A stretch of DNA of 64,000 bases. Origin: Algoriphagus limi. Its GTDB lineage: Bacteria > Bacteroidota > Bacteroidia > Cytophagales > Cyclobacteriaceae. The position numbers were made by a program, and so were the translations under genes. Below are positions 18,961-28,548 of this stretch, piece by piece (within the stretch, counting starts at the first letter, position 1; every line of letters starts with the position of its first letter). Below the pieces are notes generated by a model. The model worked only from the letters and a program-made list of their open reading frames with translations, searched no databases and had not been told where the DNA came from. Location: positions 620,001 to 684,000 of the forward strand of contig NZ_JANWGH010000002.1 in the NCBI RefSeq assembly GCF_024919275.1, given 5' to 3'.

Positions 18961-20250
18961 ATGTTTGAAAAACTAGCACTTCTTCCGCTTAGTAATTTTA
19001 TCCGCAATAAGTCTATTCAGAACTTTTTGTTTTTGGCGGTGATTCAGTCTTCTAATGTGCTGATTTCGATTATTTCAATGCCTCTGCTGATACAGAGTAT
19101 AGGTGTAGATCAATTTGGATTAGTAAACCTAGCGCTGTCTGTTATCATCCTGCTAAATATTCTGGTAGGCTTTGGATACAACCTCAGTGCTCCCCGGGAA
19201 GTTGCCGTCAACCAAAATGATAAAACGGCCTTATCTCATTTGGTCTCCAATGTTTTCTCTGCGAAATCAATTTTAGCAGCCATTGCTACGGTATTGATAT
19301 TGGTTGGAGCTTTTGGGTTTAATTTATTTCAGGAGTATCGGATGATTCTGGGTTTTTCATCTCTTCTGCTCTTTTCTGAAGCCACCTTACCGCTTTGGTT
19401 TTTTCAGGGAATGGAAAAAATGAAGTTGGTTTCAATCGCCAATATTTTCTCCAAATTGCTCTTTTTGATGGGGATTGTCCTCTTTATCCATTCTCCTGAG
19501 CAAAGTAAATGGGTCAACTTCATGATGGGTTTTTTCGGGCTTTCGATCAATTTGCTCTTATTGATTTATATCCATTCCTTTTTGGGAATTCGTTTCTACA
19601 GACCGGAGTTTTCAGCTATTTGGAAAAGTTGGAAAGACAATTTGCTCCTTTTCTTTTCCAATCTGGCCAGTCATATTTCCATCAATGGAGGCTTGATTAT
19701 TTTGAGTTTTTTCTCTGTTGCAGAAACCCTTGGAATGTACAGTTTGGCCGAGCGGGTAGTGATGGTTTTGCGTCTTTTCCCTGCCCTGATTATTCAGGCC
19801 ATTTTTCCTAATGCTTCCAAACTTCACAAAGAGGATCCTCCTCGCTTTTTTAGCTTTTTGAAGAAAGTATATCTCAGAGTACTATTGGCGGGAGCAGTTA
19901 TTGCCGCAGGGGCTCATTTTTCTGCTCCATGGATTATTCAAGTACTTTCAAAATCTAAGCTAGAGGAGTCAATTCTCTATCTAAAAATATTAGCGGCAGT
20001 TCCTTTTTTGGCCTGTCTGAATGTTGGAAACATCACCTTGCTTTTGGTTGCAGACCTAAAAGAGTTGCTTTTCAAGGCGAGTTGGATGATGTGTGTCTAC
20101 ATGCTGATTGTATCCACGCTACTTACCAGCATAATGGGAGGGATAGGCCTTTGTATCGGTATCATTTCGACTGAAGTGATCGTGTTTTTGATTTGCTTGG
20201 TGCTTTTATTCCGACATAAACGTGAATTAGTCCGGGGATTTTATGCCTAG
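18961..20250 (+). CDS. Polysaccharide flippase (Wzx-like, MOP superfamily)
   Basis: This 429-residue integral membrane protein has about twelve hydrophobic helices and the Wzx hallmarks IRNKSIQNFLFLAVIQSSN at the N-terminus, an early MPLLIQSIGVDQFGLVNLAL segment and GYNLSAPREVAVNQ. It should move the lipid-linked repeat unit across the inner membrane. It begins 13 bp after the Wzz-like gene and overlaps the following glycosyltransferase gene by 8 bp, so it is in the same operon. Confidence 0.9.
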   Translation: MFEKLALLPLSNFIRNKSIQNFLFLAVIQSSNVLISIISMPLLIQSIGVDQFGLVNLALSVIILLNILVGFGYNLSAPREVAVNQNDKTALSHLVSNVFSAKSILAAIATVLILVGAFGFNLFQEYRMILGFSSLLLFSEATLPLWFFQGMEKMKLVSIANIFSKLLFLMGIVLFIHSPEQSKWVNFMMGFFGLSINLLLLIYIHSFLGIRFYRPEFSAIWKSWKDNLLLFFSNLASHISINGGLIILSFFSVAETLGMYSLAERVVMVLRLFPALIIQAIFPNASKLHKEDPPRFFSFLKKVYLRVLLAGAVIAAGAHFSAPWIIQVLSKSKLEESILYLKILAAVPFLACLNVGNITLLLVADLKELLFKASWMMCVYMLIVSTLLTSIMGGIGLCIGIISTEVIVFLICLVLLFRHKRELVRGFYA

Positions 20251-21166
20251 TCCATCTGTTGCCATCATTTTAGTCAATTGGAACGGGATTTCTTTCACCC
20301 GAGCGTGTTTGCAGTCTTTGCAATCTTTGGATTATCCCAACCATGAAATTTTTGTGGTTGATAATGGTTCTGAAAACCCAGAAGGTGCTCAATTGAAAGA
20401 GGAGTTTCCACACATTCACCTTCTTGAAACTGGGAAAAATCTAGGTTTTTCTGGAGGGAATAATGTGGGAATTCGGAAAGGTCTAGAATTGGGGTTTAGC
20501 CATATTTTATTACTCAACAATGACACGGAGGTGGAGGCAGATTTCTTGGGAAAAATGATGCATCAGTTTTCTCAAAACCCCAAACTTGGAGTTCTTCAAC
20601 CTCTAATTTGTTTTTTGCATGAGAAGCAAAAAATCTGGAGCGCAGGAGGTAAATGGCAAAAAACACTTGGAAGAGCTATCACCTTGGGAGATCGGCAAAA
20701 CATCCAAGATTACTTGATAAAAACGGAGCAATTGGATTGGGCGACGGGTTGTTGTATGCTTGTCAAGCGAGAAGCGATTTTGGAAACGGGACTGCTAAAT
20801 GAGCAGTATTTTGCCTATTTCGAAGATGTGGAATGGTCTTTACGGATTCGCGAAAAAGGATTTGAAATTGGCTTGGTTGCGGATGCTAAGATTTATCATG
20901 AAGCAGGTGCCAGTTCCAAGAAAAAGCATGAGGAGGGAGTGTTGAGTCCGCAGGTATTTTATTATCACGTTCGAAATCAGTTTTTCCTTCTTCGTTCTAA
21001 TAATTCCCTCCAAACGCTTCTAGGGTTTATTTATCATTTTGGAAGATTTACGCTTTGGCTGATATATTTTTTGCTGAGAGGCAGGTTCAAAAAGCTGAAG
21101 GCTGTTGCAAAGGGAATACGAGATGGGTTGAATGTCAAACTTAAACCTGCACCCACATGGCCTTAA
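20243..21166 (+). CDS. Glycosyltransferase family 2
   Basis: This 307-residue protein has the GT-A fold signatures of family 2: VAIILVNWNGISFTRACLQS at the N-terminus, FVVDNGSEN, the LGFSGGNNVGIRKGLELG segment, the metal-binding LLLNNDTEVE and, downstream, YFAYFEDVEWSLRIREKGF with the usual ED acceptor-site pair. This matches the rhamnosyl-type subfamily in form, though donor and acceptor are unknown. It overlaps the flippase gene by 8 bp and the following polymerase gene by 10 bp. Confidence 0.91.
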   Translation: MPSPSVAIILVNWNGISFTRACLQSLQSLDYPNHEIFVVDNGSENPEGAQLKEEFPHIHLLETGKNLGFSGGNNVGIRKGLELGFSHILLLNNDTEVEADFLGKMMHQFSQNPKLGVLQPLICFLHEKQKIWSAGGKWQKTLGRAITLGDRQNIQDYLIKTEQLDWATGCCMLVKREAILETGLLNEQYFAYFEDVEWSLRIREKGFEIGLVADAKIYHEAGASSKKKHEEGVLSPQVFYYHVRNQFFLLRSNNSLQTLLGFIYHFGRFTLWLIYFLLRGRFKKLKAVAKGIRDGLNVKLKPAPTWP

Positions 21167-22563
21167 TATTTTTCATAGTAATGGCCTTGGCTGTTGGGGC
21201 TGGGTTTCTTTGGGTTTTGCAGGAGATGCTTTTCAAAGGAAAGTGGAATTATTTCATCTATTTTCTAGCTGGATTTTTACCCTTTTATATCACCACGCTT
21301 AGTGTGGTCTATTTGGTTACCCGGTCCACAGAGGCGGTTGCAATATTTCAGGTTCTAAAAGAATTGGTGGTCATTATTGCGGTATTGGTTTTTGTGCTTT
21401 ATCAACGAAAGCCAGCCCAATATCCTATTCGTTTACTTTCTACTGACTGCATGTTTTTGGGCTTCCTGGCTTTAGCCTTTCTGTATTTGTTTCTGCCTTT
21501 GGGAGAAGCATCATTTATGAATAAGCTACTGTATTTTAAGACTATGCTTATTCCAGGCCTGGTCTATTTTTTAGGGAGAAATACACGTTTTGATTGGGTA
21601 GAAATTCGCCGATTATTCCAGATAATTTTCATTGTGGCAATAGGAGCTTTTCTTGTAAACTTGGTTGAAAACTTTCTTTTAAACGCCCACTTGCAGCAGT
21701 TTACGGGCTATGCTCTGTATAATCAAGCAATCAATGATATTGACCCAACCGGTAATTTTGGATTGACATGGACTTTCGAAACTCAGGCAGTCACAAAGCG
21801 ATTGGCTAGTTTTTTTTCGGACCCATTGGAAATGGCAAGTTCGGTTTTGATGGGTTTCGCAGCGGGATTAATCTGGTTTTTGACCAATAAAAAAGAAACC
21901 AACTGGCTCTATTTGTTGGTGATGGCTTGCTCCCTGGGAAGTTTGATTTTCTCTGCCTCGAGAGCTGCTTTTGGAGCCTTTTTCGTGATGATCTTTTTCA
22001 TTGCTTTAGTCTTTCGATTATATAAACTCATCGGTTTAGGGTTTTTGAGTTTGGTAGGTTTTGGGATTTATGTGGTCTTTTTTGCATCTGAGGATTTTTA
22101 CTATTTCGTAGTCGATACGCTAACTTTTGAAAATACATCCAGTATTGGTCACGTGGTGGAATGGCTCCTTGCCTTAGATTCTATGATCGCCAATCCATTC
22201 GGAATAGGTCTGGCAATGAGCGGAAATGTGGGTAGCGTGACTGATGATTTACGAGTAGGAGGCGAAAATCAATTTTTGATTTATGGGGTCCAATTGGGTT
22301 GGCTTGGGATGTTTTTATACCTACTTACATTGGCCACTGGTGTAGTTTTGAGTCTGCGGGTTTTCTATCAAACGGATGACACCATGACAGCCCGAATCGC
22401 ATTTGTGGGTGCAGTAACTAAAGTAGGGTTACTACTTCCCCTTTTCACCGCAAATGCAGAAATGTACACTTATGTGGCTTGGTTGACTTGGTGGATGCTT
22501 GGTTACAGTGTTAGAGAATACAGTGCTATTTCTTCCAATAGCTTGAAACTGCAGGCTGAATAG
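21157..22563 (+). CDS. O-antigen polymerase/ligase-like membrane protein (Wzy-like)
   Basis: This 468-residue protein has about twelve membrane segments and a large periplasmic loop in the middle (after about residue 170). The C-terminal half contains the Wzy_C/O-antigen-ligase pattern: SASRAAFGAFFVMIFF, then NPFGIGLAMSGNVG and GGENQFLIYGVQLGWLGMF, which resemble the conserved G-x-N-x-[FL] region of ligases and polymerases. It ends the operon and converges on the GH13 gene with a 4-bp gap. Polymerase and ligase cannot be told apart here, but the flippase and Wzz-like gene favour polymerase. Confidence 0.82.
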   Translation: MALIFFIVMALAVGAGFLWVLQEMLFKGKWNYFIYFLAGFLPFYITTLSVVYLVTRSTEAVAIFQVLKELVVIIAVLVFVLYQRKPAQYPIRLLSTDCMFLGFLALAFLYLFLPLGEASFMNKLLYFKTMLIPGLVYFLGRNTRFDWVEIRRLFQIIFIVAIGAFLVNLVENFLLNAHLQQFTGYALYNQAINDIDPTGNFGLTWTFETQAVTKRLASFFSDPLEMASSVLMGFAAGLIWFLTNKKETNWLYLLVMACSLGSLIFSASRAAFGAFFVMIFFIALVFRLYKLIGLGFLSLVGFGIYVVFFASEDFYYFVVDTLTFENTSSIGHVVEWLLALDSMIANPFGIGLAMSGNVGSVTDDLRVGGENQFLIYGVQLGWLGMFLYLLTLATGVVLSLRVFYQTDDTMTARIAFVGAVTKVGLLLPLFTANAEMYTYVAWLTWWMLGYSVREYSAISSNSLKLQAE

Positions 22564-22567
22564 GCGT

Positions 22568-24298
22568 TTATTTGATTTTCAAAATGACAGCCTGATAAGG
22601 CTTAAGATTAAACATGGATCCTTCCCGATCGAAAGTATCGTAATTGTCGATGACTGTGTCTACATCTCCAAATTCCGGAAGATCAATGGATGAGGTTTGA
22701 TCTGAAAAATTCAGTAAGACAAGCATTTTTTCTTCACCCAAGGTTCTGGAATAAGCATAAATATTTGGATGTTCCTTTTGGATCAACTCATAATCACCAT
22801 AGACCAAAACAGGGCTTTCTTTCCTCACTTTGGTCATTTTTCGGAAATGGTTCAAAATGCTGTTTGGGTCCGAATCTTGAGCGGCTACATTGATTTCTTT
22901 GTAGTTTTCATTCACCCTTTTCCAGGGAGTTCCGGTCGTAAACCCTGCATTCTCTGAATCATCCCACTGCATGGGTGTACGGCCATTTTCACGGGAACTG
23001 TAATTCAATACTTTCATGAATTCCGTTAAATCCTCCCCATTTGCCACAGCGGTTTTGTATTTGCCAATAGCCTCTACATCCACGTATTCTTCAATGTTTG
23101 GCATATCGATATTGGTCATCCCAATTTCATCCCCATAGTACGTGTAAGGTGTCCCACGCATACTCAATAGGAAGGTGTTTAACATTTGCGTGGAAGGAGT
23201 ACGGAATTCAGGACTTGGGTTTCCAAAGCGATTGACCAACCGGGAATTGTCATGATTGGAAAGGAAAATGGCAATCCAGCCTTTTTCTGAAAAGGCACTA
23301 TCCCATCGACTGAATACATCCTTAAACTGTGATAAGGTATAACCTTCAGGTGTTCGTGACATATCCACTGATTCAAAGTGATAAGCCATTTGTAACTCTT
23401 TCCGTTCAGCATCCACCAAATCATGGGCATCCTGGAAAGTACTTCCTGCTCCCTCTGCCACTGCAAATACATCGTATTTCTCAATTACCTCCTGATTCAT
23501 TTCTTTCAGGTATTCATGTAATTGGGGACGCATTCCATACCATTTGATGAAATCTTTTTCATGTCCTTCGGGAAATTCCGGCCATGTCGTATCCTTACTG
23601 GCAAACTGAAAAGCATCCATCCGGAATCCATCGACCCCTTTTTCAGCCCAAAACTTCATGATATCATAGACTTCCTGGCGAACTTTGGGATTTTCCCAAT
23701 TCAGGTCCGGTTGCTCCTCTGCAAAAGTGTGGAGGTAGTAGGCGTCAGTTAAAGAATCATATTCCCATGCTCCTTCGGGATCAAAAAGACTATGGCGATA
23801 AGGAGGCTCACCTTTTTCTGCTGGCCACCAATGGTAATAATCCCGATAAGGATTATCTCTGGAACTTCTTGATTGTAAAAACCACTCGTGTTGGTCGCTG
23901 CTGTGATTGACTACAACATCCAGGACAAATTTGATCCCGCGCTCATGCATTCCATCTAGCATTCGCTCAAAATCTTCCATTGTGCCATAGCGAGGAAGGA
24001 TGCCTCGGTAATCACTCACATCGTAGCCATTATCTACTAGCGGAGAATCAAAAAAGGGATTCATCCAAACCATTGTTACACCGAGACTTTGGATGTAGTC
24101 CAGTTTTTCAATGACCCCATTTAAATCCCCAAACCCATCTCCATCCGTATCCTTGAAGCTTTGTGGATAGATTTGATAAAGAACTCCTTCCTTCCACCAG
24201 GAGGCTTCTTCTAAAGGGGCAGCTTCTTCTACTACAGGGGCGCTTGTGCAGCTAACTACCAAAAAGGCTATCAGGAGCTGCCAAAGAAATTTCTTCAT
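22568..24298 (-). CDS. GH13 alpha-glucosidase (oligo-1,6-glucosidase-like) lipoprotein
   Basis: This 576-residue protein begins with a lipoprotein signal (lipobox around FLVVSC, Cys17), so it is probably anchored in an outer or inner membrane. All four GH13 conserved regions are present: DVVVNHSS (about 127-134), GFRMDAF with nucleophile Asp228, VAEGAG with acid/base Glu282, and FLSNHDNSR with Asp350. The QIYPQSFKDTDGDGFGDLNG start and length fit oligo-1,6-glucosidase or isomaltase-type enzymes that release glucose from maltodextrin or isomalto-oligosaccharides. No susC/susD pair lies near, so the gene does not belong to a typical polysaccharide-utilisation locus here. Confidence 0.92.
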   Translation of the reverse strand: MKKFLWQLLIAFLVVSCTSAPVVEEAAPLEEASWWKEGVLYQIYPQSFKDTDGDGFGDLNGVIEKLDYIQSLGVTMVWMNPFFDSPLVDNGYDVSDYRGILPRYGTMEDFERMLDGMHERGIKFVLDVVVNHSSDQHEWFLQSRSSRDNPYRDYYHWWPAEKGEPPYRHSLFDPEGAWEYDSLTDAYYLHTFAEEQPDLNWENPKVRQEVYDIMKFWAEKGVDGFRMDAFQFASKDTTWPEFPEGHEKDFIKWYGMRPQLHEYLKEMNQEVIEKYDVFAVAEGAGSTFQDAHDLVDAERKELQMAYHFESVDMSRTPEGYTLSQFKDVFSRWDSAFSEKGWIAIFLSNHDNSRLVNRFGNPSPEFRTPSTQMLNTFLLSMRGTPYTYYGDEIGMTNIDMPNIEEYVDVEAIGKYKTAVANGEDLTEFMKVLNYSSRENGRTPMQWDDSENAGFTTGTPWKRVNENYKEINVAAQDSDPNSILNHFRKMTKVRKESPVLVYGDYELIQKEHPNIYAYSRTLGEEKMLVLLNFSDQTSSIDLPEFGDVDTVIDNYDTFDREGSMFNLKPYQAVILKIK

Positions 24299-24378
24299 AT
24301 GGATTTCTCTTTATGGAGATTGTTGGTTGATTGAAAATATGGAAATCAGTAAACCGAATAATTTATTACTGGGATTCT

Positions 24379-24873
24379 TTATTTGGATTCCTTTTTAGAA
24401 ATGATAAGATCGTAGATTTTCTTCAAGTTGTCTTTATTCCAAAAGCCTAATTCATATTGCTTAATAGATGATAAATTCGCCAAGACAGGCTCTTGATTTT
24501 TAAGTTTAAACTCTAGGGTGTGTTTAGGATATTTTTCCGCAAAGTTTCTATCAAAGTCAATATCAATGGAATCATAGGAGATTTTTATGGGAGGCAGTTC
24601 TTCATCAAATCTAACAATGGAGATAATCAGATGGTCTTCATTGAAACTTATGTTTTGGATATAAAGCTTTGCTTTTTTCAAGCAAATCATAAAAAATACA
24701 ACAAGGCTTATAATCAGGACAAGTTGAAGAAGTATGAACAAATCGACGGAAAAATTTCGTTTGGTAAGAATGAGAATTTCTAAAATCAAGAAAAAAATTA
24801 GACCTAAATACAAACCAGATTGAATAAATAATCTTTGAGCAAATTTGGTCTTATAGGACTTGATTTCATCCAT
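24379..24873 (-). CDS. Hypothetical membrane protein
   Basis: This 164-residue protein has two adjacent hydrophobic helices near the N-terminus (about residues 15-35 and 40-62) and a soluble, charged C-terminal domain of about 100 residues rich in Lys, Asp and Glu. This resembles small bacterial PH-like membrane proteins in layout, but I recognise no motif. It lies alone between the GH13 gene and the HMA-like gene on the same strand. Confidence 0.6.
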   Translation of the reverse strand: MDEIKSYKTKFAQRLFIQSGLYLGLIFFLILEILILTKRNFSVDLFILLQLVLIISLVVFFMICLKKAKLYIQNISFNEDHLIISIVRFDEELPPIKISYDSIDIDFDRNFAEKYPKHTLEFKLKNQEPVLANLSSIKQYELGFWNKDNLKKIYDLIISKKESK

Positions 24874-24905
24874 ACGTTCATTTCAAAGTTAGATTAAACA
24901 GGAAT

Positions 24906-25166
24906 TTAAAGGTCAATCACACCTTTTGGCAATGCATGAAAGCCTTCAGAAATTACGGCTTGTTCGATGTCTTTGATAGGAACCATCTGGGATGTCTGTA
25001 CGGTAAACTCCTTAGGGAAAACCTCTTGATTTAGAGTGACTTTTTCTACTCCTTCCATTGCCAATAATCTATGGCGGATTTGCTCTAAATCTTTGGCTTC
25101 CTTCGCATTTGTTTCAAATACTTTTCCCTGTTTACCCGGAATTACTTTGTCTGATAAAATACTCAT
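24906..25166 (-). CDS. HMA-like (ferredoxin-fold) small protein without CxxC
   Basis: This 86-residue protein has the beta-alpha-beta-beta-alpha-beta spacing of heavy-metal-associated domains (KVFETNAKEAKDLEQIRHRL, then GVEKVTLNQEV, KEFTVQTSQMV, DIEQAVISEGFHALP). The metal-binding CxxC of copper chaperones is absent, so metal transfer by the usual route is unlikely. It may be a structural or regulatory member of the fold. The domain call rests on pattern only. Confidence 0.55.
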   Translation of the reverse strand: MSILSDKVIPGKQGKVFETNAKEAKDLEQIRHRLLAMEGVEKVTLNQEVFPKEFTVQTSQMVPIKDIEQAVISEGFHALPKGVIDL

Positions 25167-25325
25167 GATTTTGAAATTTTATATTCTATTTTTTCCTCTA
25201 TTGAGAAAACAATTTTAGTCTTTTTTAAGTGCAGGATTTTTAAGAATTCATACCCTCAGGACCCTGCATTAACTTTACTTAAGTTAGCATTTTTAGTGGA
25301 ATAATGCGAGGAATTTAGGTTTCCT

Positions 25326-26627
25326 TTATTGCCGTTTTCCCTTTACAGAAATTCCCTTCCAGCCCATCATTACATCATATGATCCTTCCTCATTTGGGAT
25401 AAACTCAAAAGATTCTGGTTCCTTTGGGTTTTCAAAAAAGACGGTGGGAGATTCTGCCTTTAGGCTTCCGATTTTTTCATTGTCCTGAAAAACCGCTATT
25501 CCATTTTCTTCCACTTCTACCCGTAAAATCAATCCATCAAAATCAGCGAAGAAATAGGAGCCAGCATATTTCTCCAGAATATCTGGGGCCACATCTATAG
25601 CAATACGATTAAGTTCCTTTGGAATTTCTACTAATTCAGAATCAAGGATTTTACTGACATCTTCAATGGTTTTGAAAAAAGGCATATCATCAAAATTAGC
25701 CAAAAGGACAAAGCGGAAGCCTTTTTCTAAATCAGTATACACCTGAGCCCGGATACCTTTCGATCCACCATCTTTTGCAATGACACCTGCTTCATTTTTC
25801 ATTGCTGAAGCATAAGGTTCTTTCTCTAGAGCTTTTTGGAATCTGTCCAAATCTGCAGCAGTCGAATAAAAACGAGCTGTTTTAAATTCATCCTCCAGAA
25901 TATTCGGAACTTGAACAAGAGAAGTGTCTTGTAGTACATGATTTTTTGCTGGGTTTTCTAAGCGCTTGTTATTGGTATAAAAATGAGCCCCGCTGTGATC
26001 CATTTTTAAAGGGACAAAGATTTCATCCACAACACATTGAGAGAAAGGCTTGCCGTAAATCTGTGAAATGACTTCATAAAGTAATTCATAACCAACATTC
26101 GAATATTGGGCATCTTCGCCAGGATCAAAAAGTAAGGGTTGCTTTTTGGCAAGTGCTACAATTTCACTAGGCTCTAAATCAAACTCATTCCCTTCCAAAT
26201 CTAGAAGTTCTCTAGGCAAGCCGGAGGAGTGGTCTAATAGCATTTTGACCGTGATCTGATCTCCTTTTGGAAAATCAGGAAAAAAGCGATTGATCGGATC
26301 CTCTTCTGATAGTCTGCCTTCTTCTTCCAGTTTGACAATAAGGTAGTGAGTCATCAGTTTGGCTACCGAATGAATATCAAATTGACTTTCAGTACTCACA
26401 TAGGTACTGCTATTAGGATTTGGAAATAGGTTATAGGCCTTGTCTAAAATAAGGCTATCATTTTTGTAGGCTAGTATTACCCCATTGAACTCCTTGAGGT
26501 CGGTTAATGCCGTGAAATAGGCATCTAAATGTTGGGAAATTGGGTTTTCGGAGACTTCTATTTTTTCGGTTTCGCTAGTACAGGAAGCAATAGCCAAACC
26601 TAAAAACAGCAGAAAAATCTTTCTCAT
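25326..26627 (-). CDS. Serine hydrolase, beta-lactamase/PBP-like lipoprotein
   Basis: This 433-residue protein starts with a lipoprotein signal (GLAIASC, Cys16). The class C beta-lactamase/D-aminopeptidase fold is shown by the SxxK motif Ser87-Val-Ala-Lys90, the YxN motif Tyr175-Ser-Asn177, and a GGSKG segment in the position of the third KxG/HxG box. A C-terminal extension of about 100 residues (from about residue 330) probably forms a lipocalin-like beta domain. It likely acts as a periplasmic esterase or peptidase; beta-lactam resistance is not implied. It stands alone. Confidence 0.87.
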   Translation of the reverse strand: MRKIFLLFLGLAIASCTSETEKIEVSENPISQHLDAYFTALTDLKEFNGVILAYKNDSLILDKAYNLFPNPNSSTYVSTESQFDIHSVAKLMTHYLIVKLEEEGRLSEEDPINRFFPDFPKGDQITVKMLLDHSSGLPRELLDLEGNEFDLEPSEIVALAKKQPLLFDPGEDAQYSNVGYELLYEVISQIYGKPFSQCVVDEIFVPLKMDHSGAHFYTNNKRLENPAKNHVLQDTSLVQVPNILEDEFKTARFYSTAADLDRFQKALEKEPYASAMKNEAGVIAKDGGSKGIRAQVYTDLEKGFRFVLLANFDDMPFFKTIEDVSKILDSELVEIPKELNRIAIDVAPDILEKYAGSYFFADFDGLILRVEVEENGIAVFQDNEKIGSLKAESPTVFFENPKEPESFEFIPNEEGSYDVMMGWKGISVKGKRQ

Positions 26628-26704
26628 TGTTTACTTTCTTCTTTTTCCAAAAGTATAGGAAATTATCGAAAGGAAGCAAAACGAAGGTTTTCCTGTATTT
26701 GTCC

Positions 26705-27622
26705 CTATTCAGCAGTAAGAAATTTATTTACATCTAGCCAGTGGATAAAGGCATCAAACCAACGATTACTAGTCCGGTTAGGGTTTCCAAGGCCGAATCC
26801 ATGACCGCCGTTTTGGTAGAGATGAAACTCAACAGGGATTCCTGCTTTATACCAAGAATCTATTATGCCGAACTGCCCCCTAAAGAGGAAGTCATCGGTA
26901 GCGATAACGTTGAACATGGGAGGGGCCTCTTTCGGAACTTCCACTGGTCCCATTCCTCCATAGATTGGACCAATAAAGGCTAAGTCCATGGTTTTGGAAT
27001 GGAGAGTAGCATGCATGGTAAGGCCGGCTCCTGCTGAGAACCCGATCATTCCTATTCTTTTAGTGTCGACTCCCCATTCTTCGGCTCGTTCAAGAATAAG
27101 AGCAAAAGCAGCTTCGGCATCCTCTAGCTGGTTGGAAAGGTCCACTTGTAAAAGATTATTGCTGGAATTTCCTTGGGAGTTTTCTGAAGGGGCTGGTCGA
27201 GGGCGATTCATCCAAGCCGAGAAATCATCAAGGGATTCAGGTGTCGGGTGAAGGCGGTATTTTAGCACAAATGCGGCAATTCCCTGCTTTGCCAAAGCCT
27301 CCGCAACTTCCCATCCTTCATTTCCCATGGATAGCCATCGGAAACCTCCACCTGGTGCGACTATTACGGCGGCTCCATTTGCGGTACCTGGTTCAGGTAA
27401 AAATGGTGTCAAGGTAGCAGTTGAAATATTTCGTGCCATGGGATCTCCCCATTGGCGAAACCAAGTTTCAGGAGAAGGTTGATCTTCAACACCGCCGGTT
27501 CCAAGCAAAATGGCGTTTGGTTCAGCGGGAGCTTCGAGCGGATATATGGTTCCATCTTGAGCTTGTGCAAATGCTGCAAATGAAAGTAGGGCAGCTAAAA
27601 TTGTTATTTTGGGTAAGTTCAT
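26705..27622 (-). CDS. Secreted alpha/beta hydrolase (esterase-like)
   Basis: This 305-residue protein has an N-terminal signal peptide (MNLPKITILAALLSFAAFAQ, cleavage near AQAQ-D). It shows the oxyanion-loop pattern VIVAPGGGFRWLSMGNEG, nucleophile Ser196 in GFSAGAG, an acidic residue in ATDDFL and the catalytic His in GGHGFGLG. This combination matches the BD-FAE/acetyl-xylan-esterase-like group often annotated as endo-1,4-beta-xylanase B in Bacteroidota. It probably deacylates a polysaccharide or sugar ester; the substrate is not determined. Confidence 0.86.
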   Translation of the reverse strand: MNLPKITILAALLSFAAFAQAQDGTIYPLEAPAEPNAILLGTGGVEDQPSPETWFRQWGDPMARNISTATLTPFLPEPGTANGAAVIVAPGGGFRWLSMGNEGWEVAEALAKQGIAAFVLKYRLHPTPESLDDFSAWMNRPRPAPSENSQGNSSNNLLQVDLSNQLEDAEAAFALILERAEEWGVDTKRIGMIGFSAGAGLTMHATLHSKTMDLAFIGPIYGGMGPVEVPKEAPPMFNVIATDDFLFRGQFGIIDSWYKAGIPVEFHLYQNGGHGFGLGNPNRTSNRWFDAFIHWLDVNKFLTAE

Positions 27623-27729
27623 AGGTGTGTGAGAGTAGTAAATAGCATCAATGATAGAAAGATAAAAATATTTTTTGGTGAGGAAAAAGCTGAAAACTTC
27701 TCGGCCTGAGTATGATTTTCAGTTATTGA

Positions 27730-28461
27730 TTAACCCTTGATAAGAGTTTTCAATAAATGTTGTACCGTTTCTGATCTTCCAAGCGGTTCCAGAAAGCAAG
27801 TATAAATATTGATCCCCACTGCTAGAAAGGTTCCTGGATGTTTCAGCTTTTTAAATTTCCAAGCTGTCAGCAGTGTCAAGCCGATGATAATTGCTTGTGC
27901 GAAATAAACAGGCACCATGATATCAATAATGGGCCAATCATCTATGTTCATCCCAACATATACATTTTGAATTCCGCGTGCCAAGGCTGGCATCATGATT
28001 ATAAATACCGTTGAAATCAACCACCAGGCATGGTCTTCCAGATTTTTTCTTTGGAGTATGCTTTTGATCACAGCGTATCCAAAAGCAATGATCATGGGAA
28101 TTTCCACAGCAGCAACCCCGAAGAAAAACCAGGGCTCAAAAGGCCCAAACAGATCGGTCATTTCTGTAGCTCTTTGGGTAGTTGCGATATCCCTATACAT
28201 CATGCTAAAAGCTGTGATGCAGACGCCTCCAGCTAAAAACATTCCGATGATACCATTTGTCCTATGCTTTTCTAATTGTCCATGGGTGGCATAATAGGGT
28301 TGAATGATCAAATAGAGATACCAAATCGTCCCGGTCCAGTAATGAACATGAACAGACCAGGCATTTTCCGAAAAATCTCCCCAATAGTCCAAAAAAATCC
28401 CAAACTGCATGAATACCATTGGGATAATCATCCATTTATGTAAGTCTTTATATTTCTCCAT
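27730..28461 (-). CDS. Seven-helix membrane protein, family copy A
   Basis: This 243-residue protein has about seven hydrophobic helices. It is clearly homologous to the protein at 36240-36959: both share HKWMIIP/HKWLIIP at the N-terminus, IIQPYYATHG/IIQPYFITRG followed by a KH pair, LFLAGGV-type segments, LEDHAWWLISTVF/FEDHAMWMIATVF, MPALARG/MPALGRF, and PLGRSE/PIGRSE at the end. Histidines at the ends of helices (HKW, HxH near residue 40, KH, EDHA) are conserved between copies, which hints at metal or haem binding. I recognise no characterised family. Confidence 0.8.
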   Translation of the reverse strand: MEKYKDLHKWMIIPMVFMQFGIFLDYWGDFSENAWSVHVHYWTGTIWYLYLIIQPYYATHGQLEKHRTNGIIGMFLAGGVCITAFSMMYRDIATTQRATEMTDLFGPFEPWFFFGVAAVEIPMIIAFGYAVIKSILQRKNLEDHAWWLISTVFIIMMPALARGIQNVYVGMNIDDWPIIDIMVPVYFAQAIIIGLTLLTAWKFKKLKHPGTFLAVGINIYTCFLEPLGRSETVQHLLKTLIKG

Positions 28462-28548
28462 TTTCTTTTGGTTAAAGGTTAAAAGTGAGGTTATTAATAC
28501 TAATCATAGGTACCCTACCATCAGGGTTATTTATTTTGGAGGAATTCG

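Noticed and set aside
25220-25265. TGCAGG / CCTGCA inverted repeat as a terminator
   Set aside because: The loop is long (over 25 nt) and no T-run follows on either strand in the needed position.
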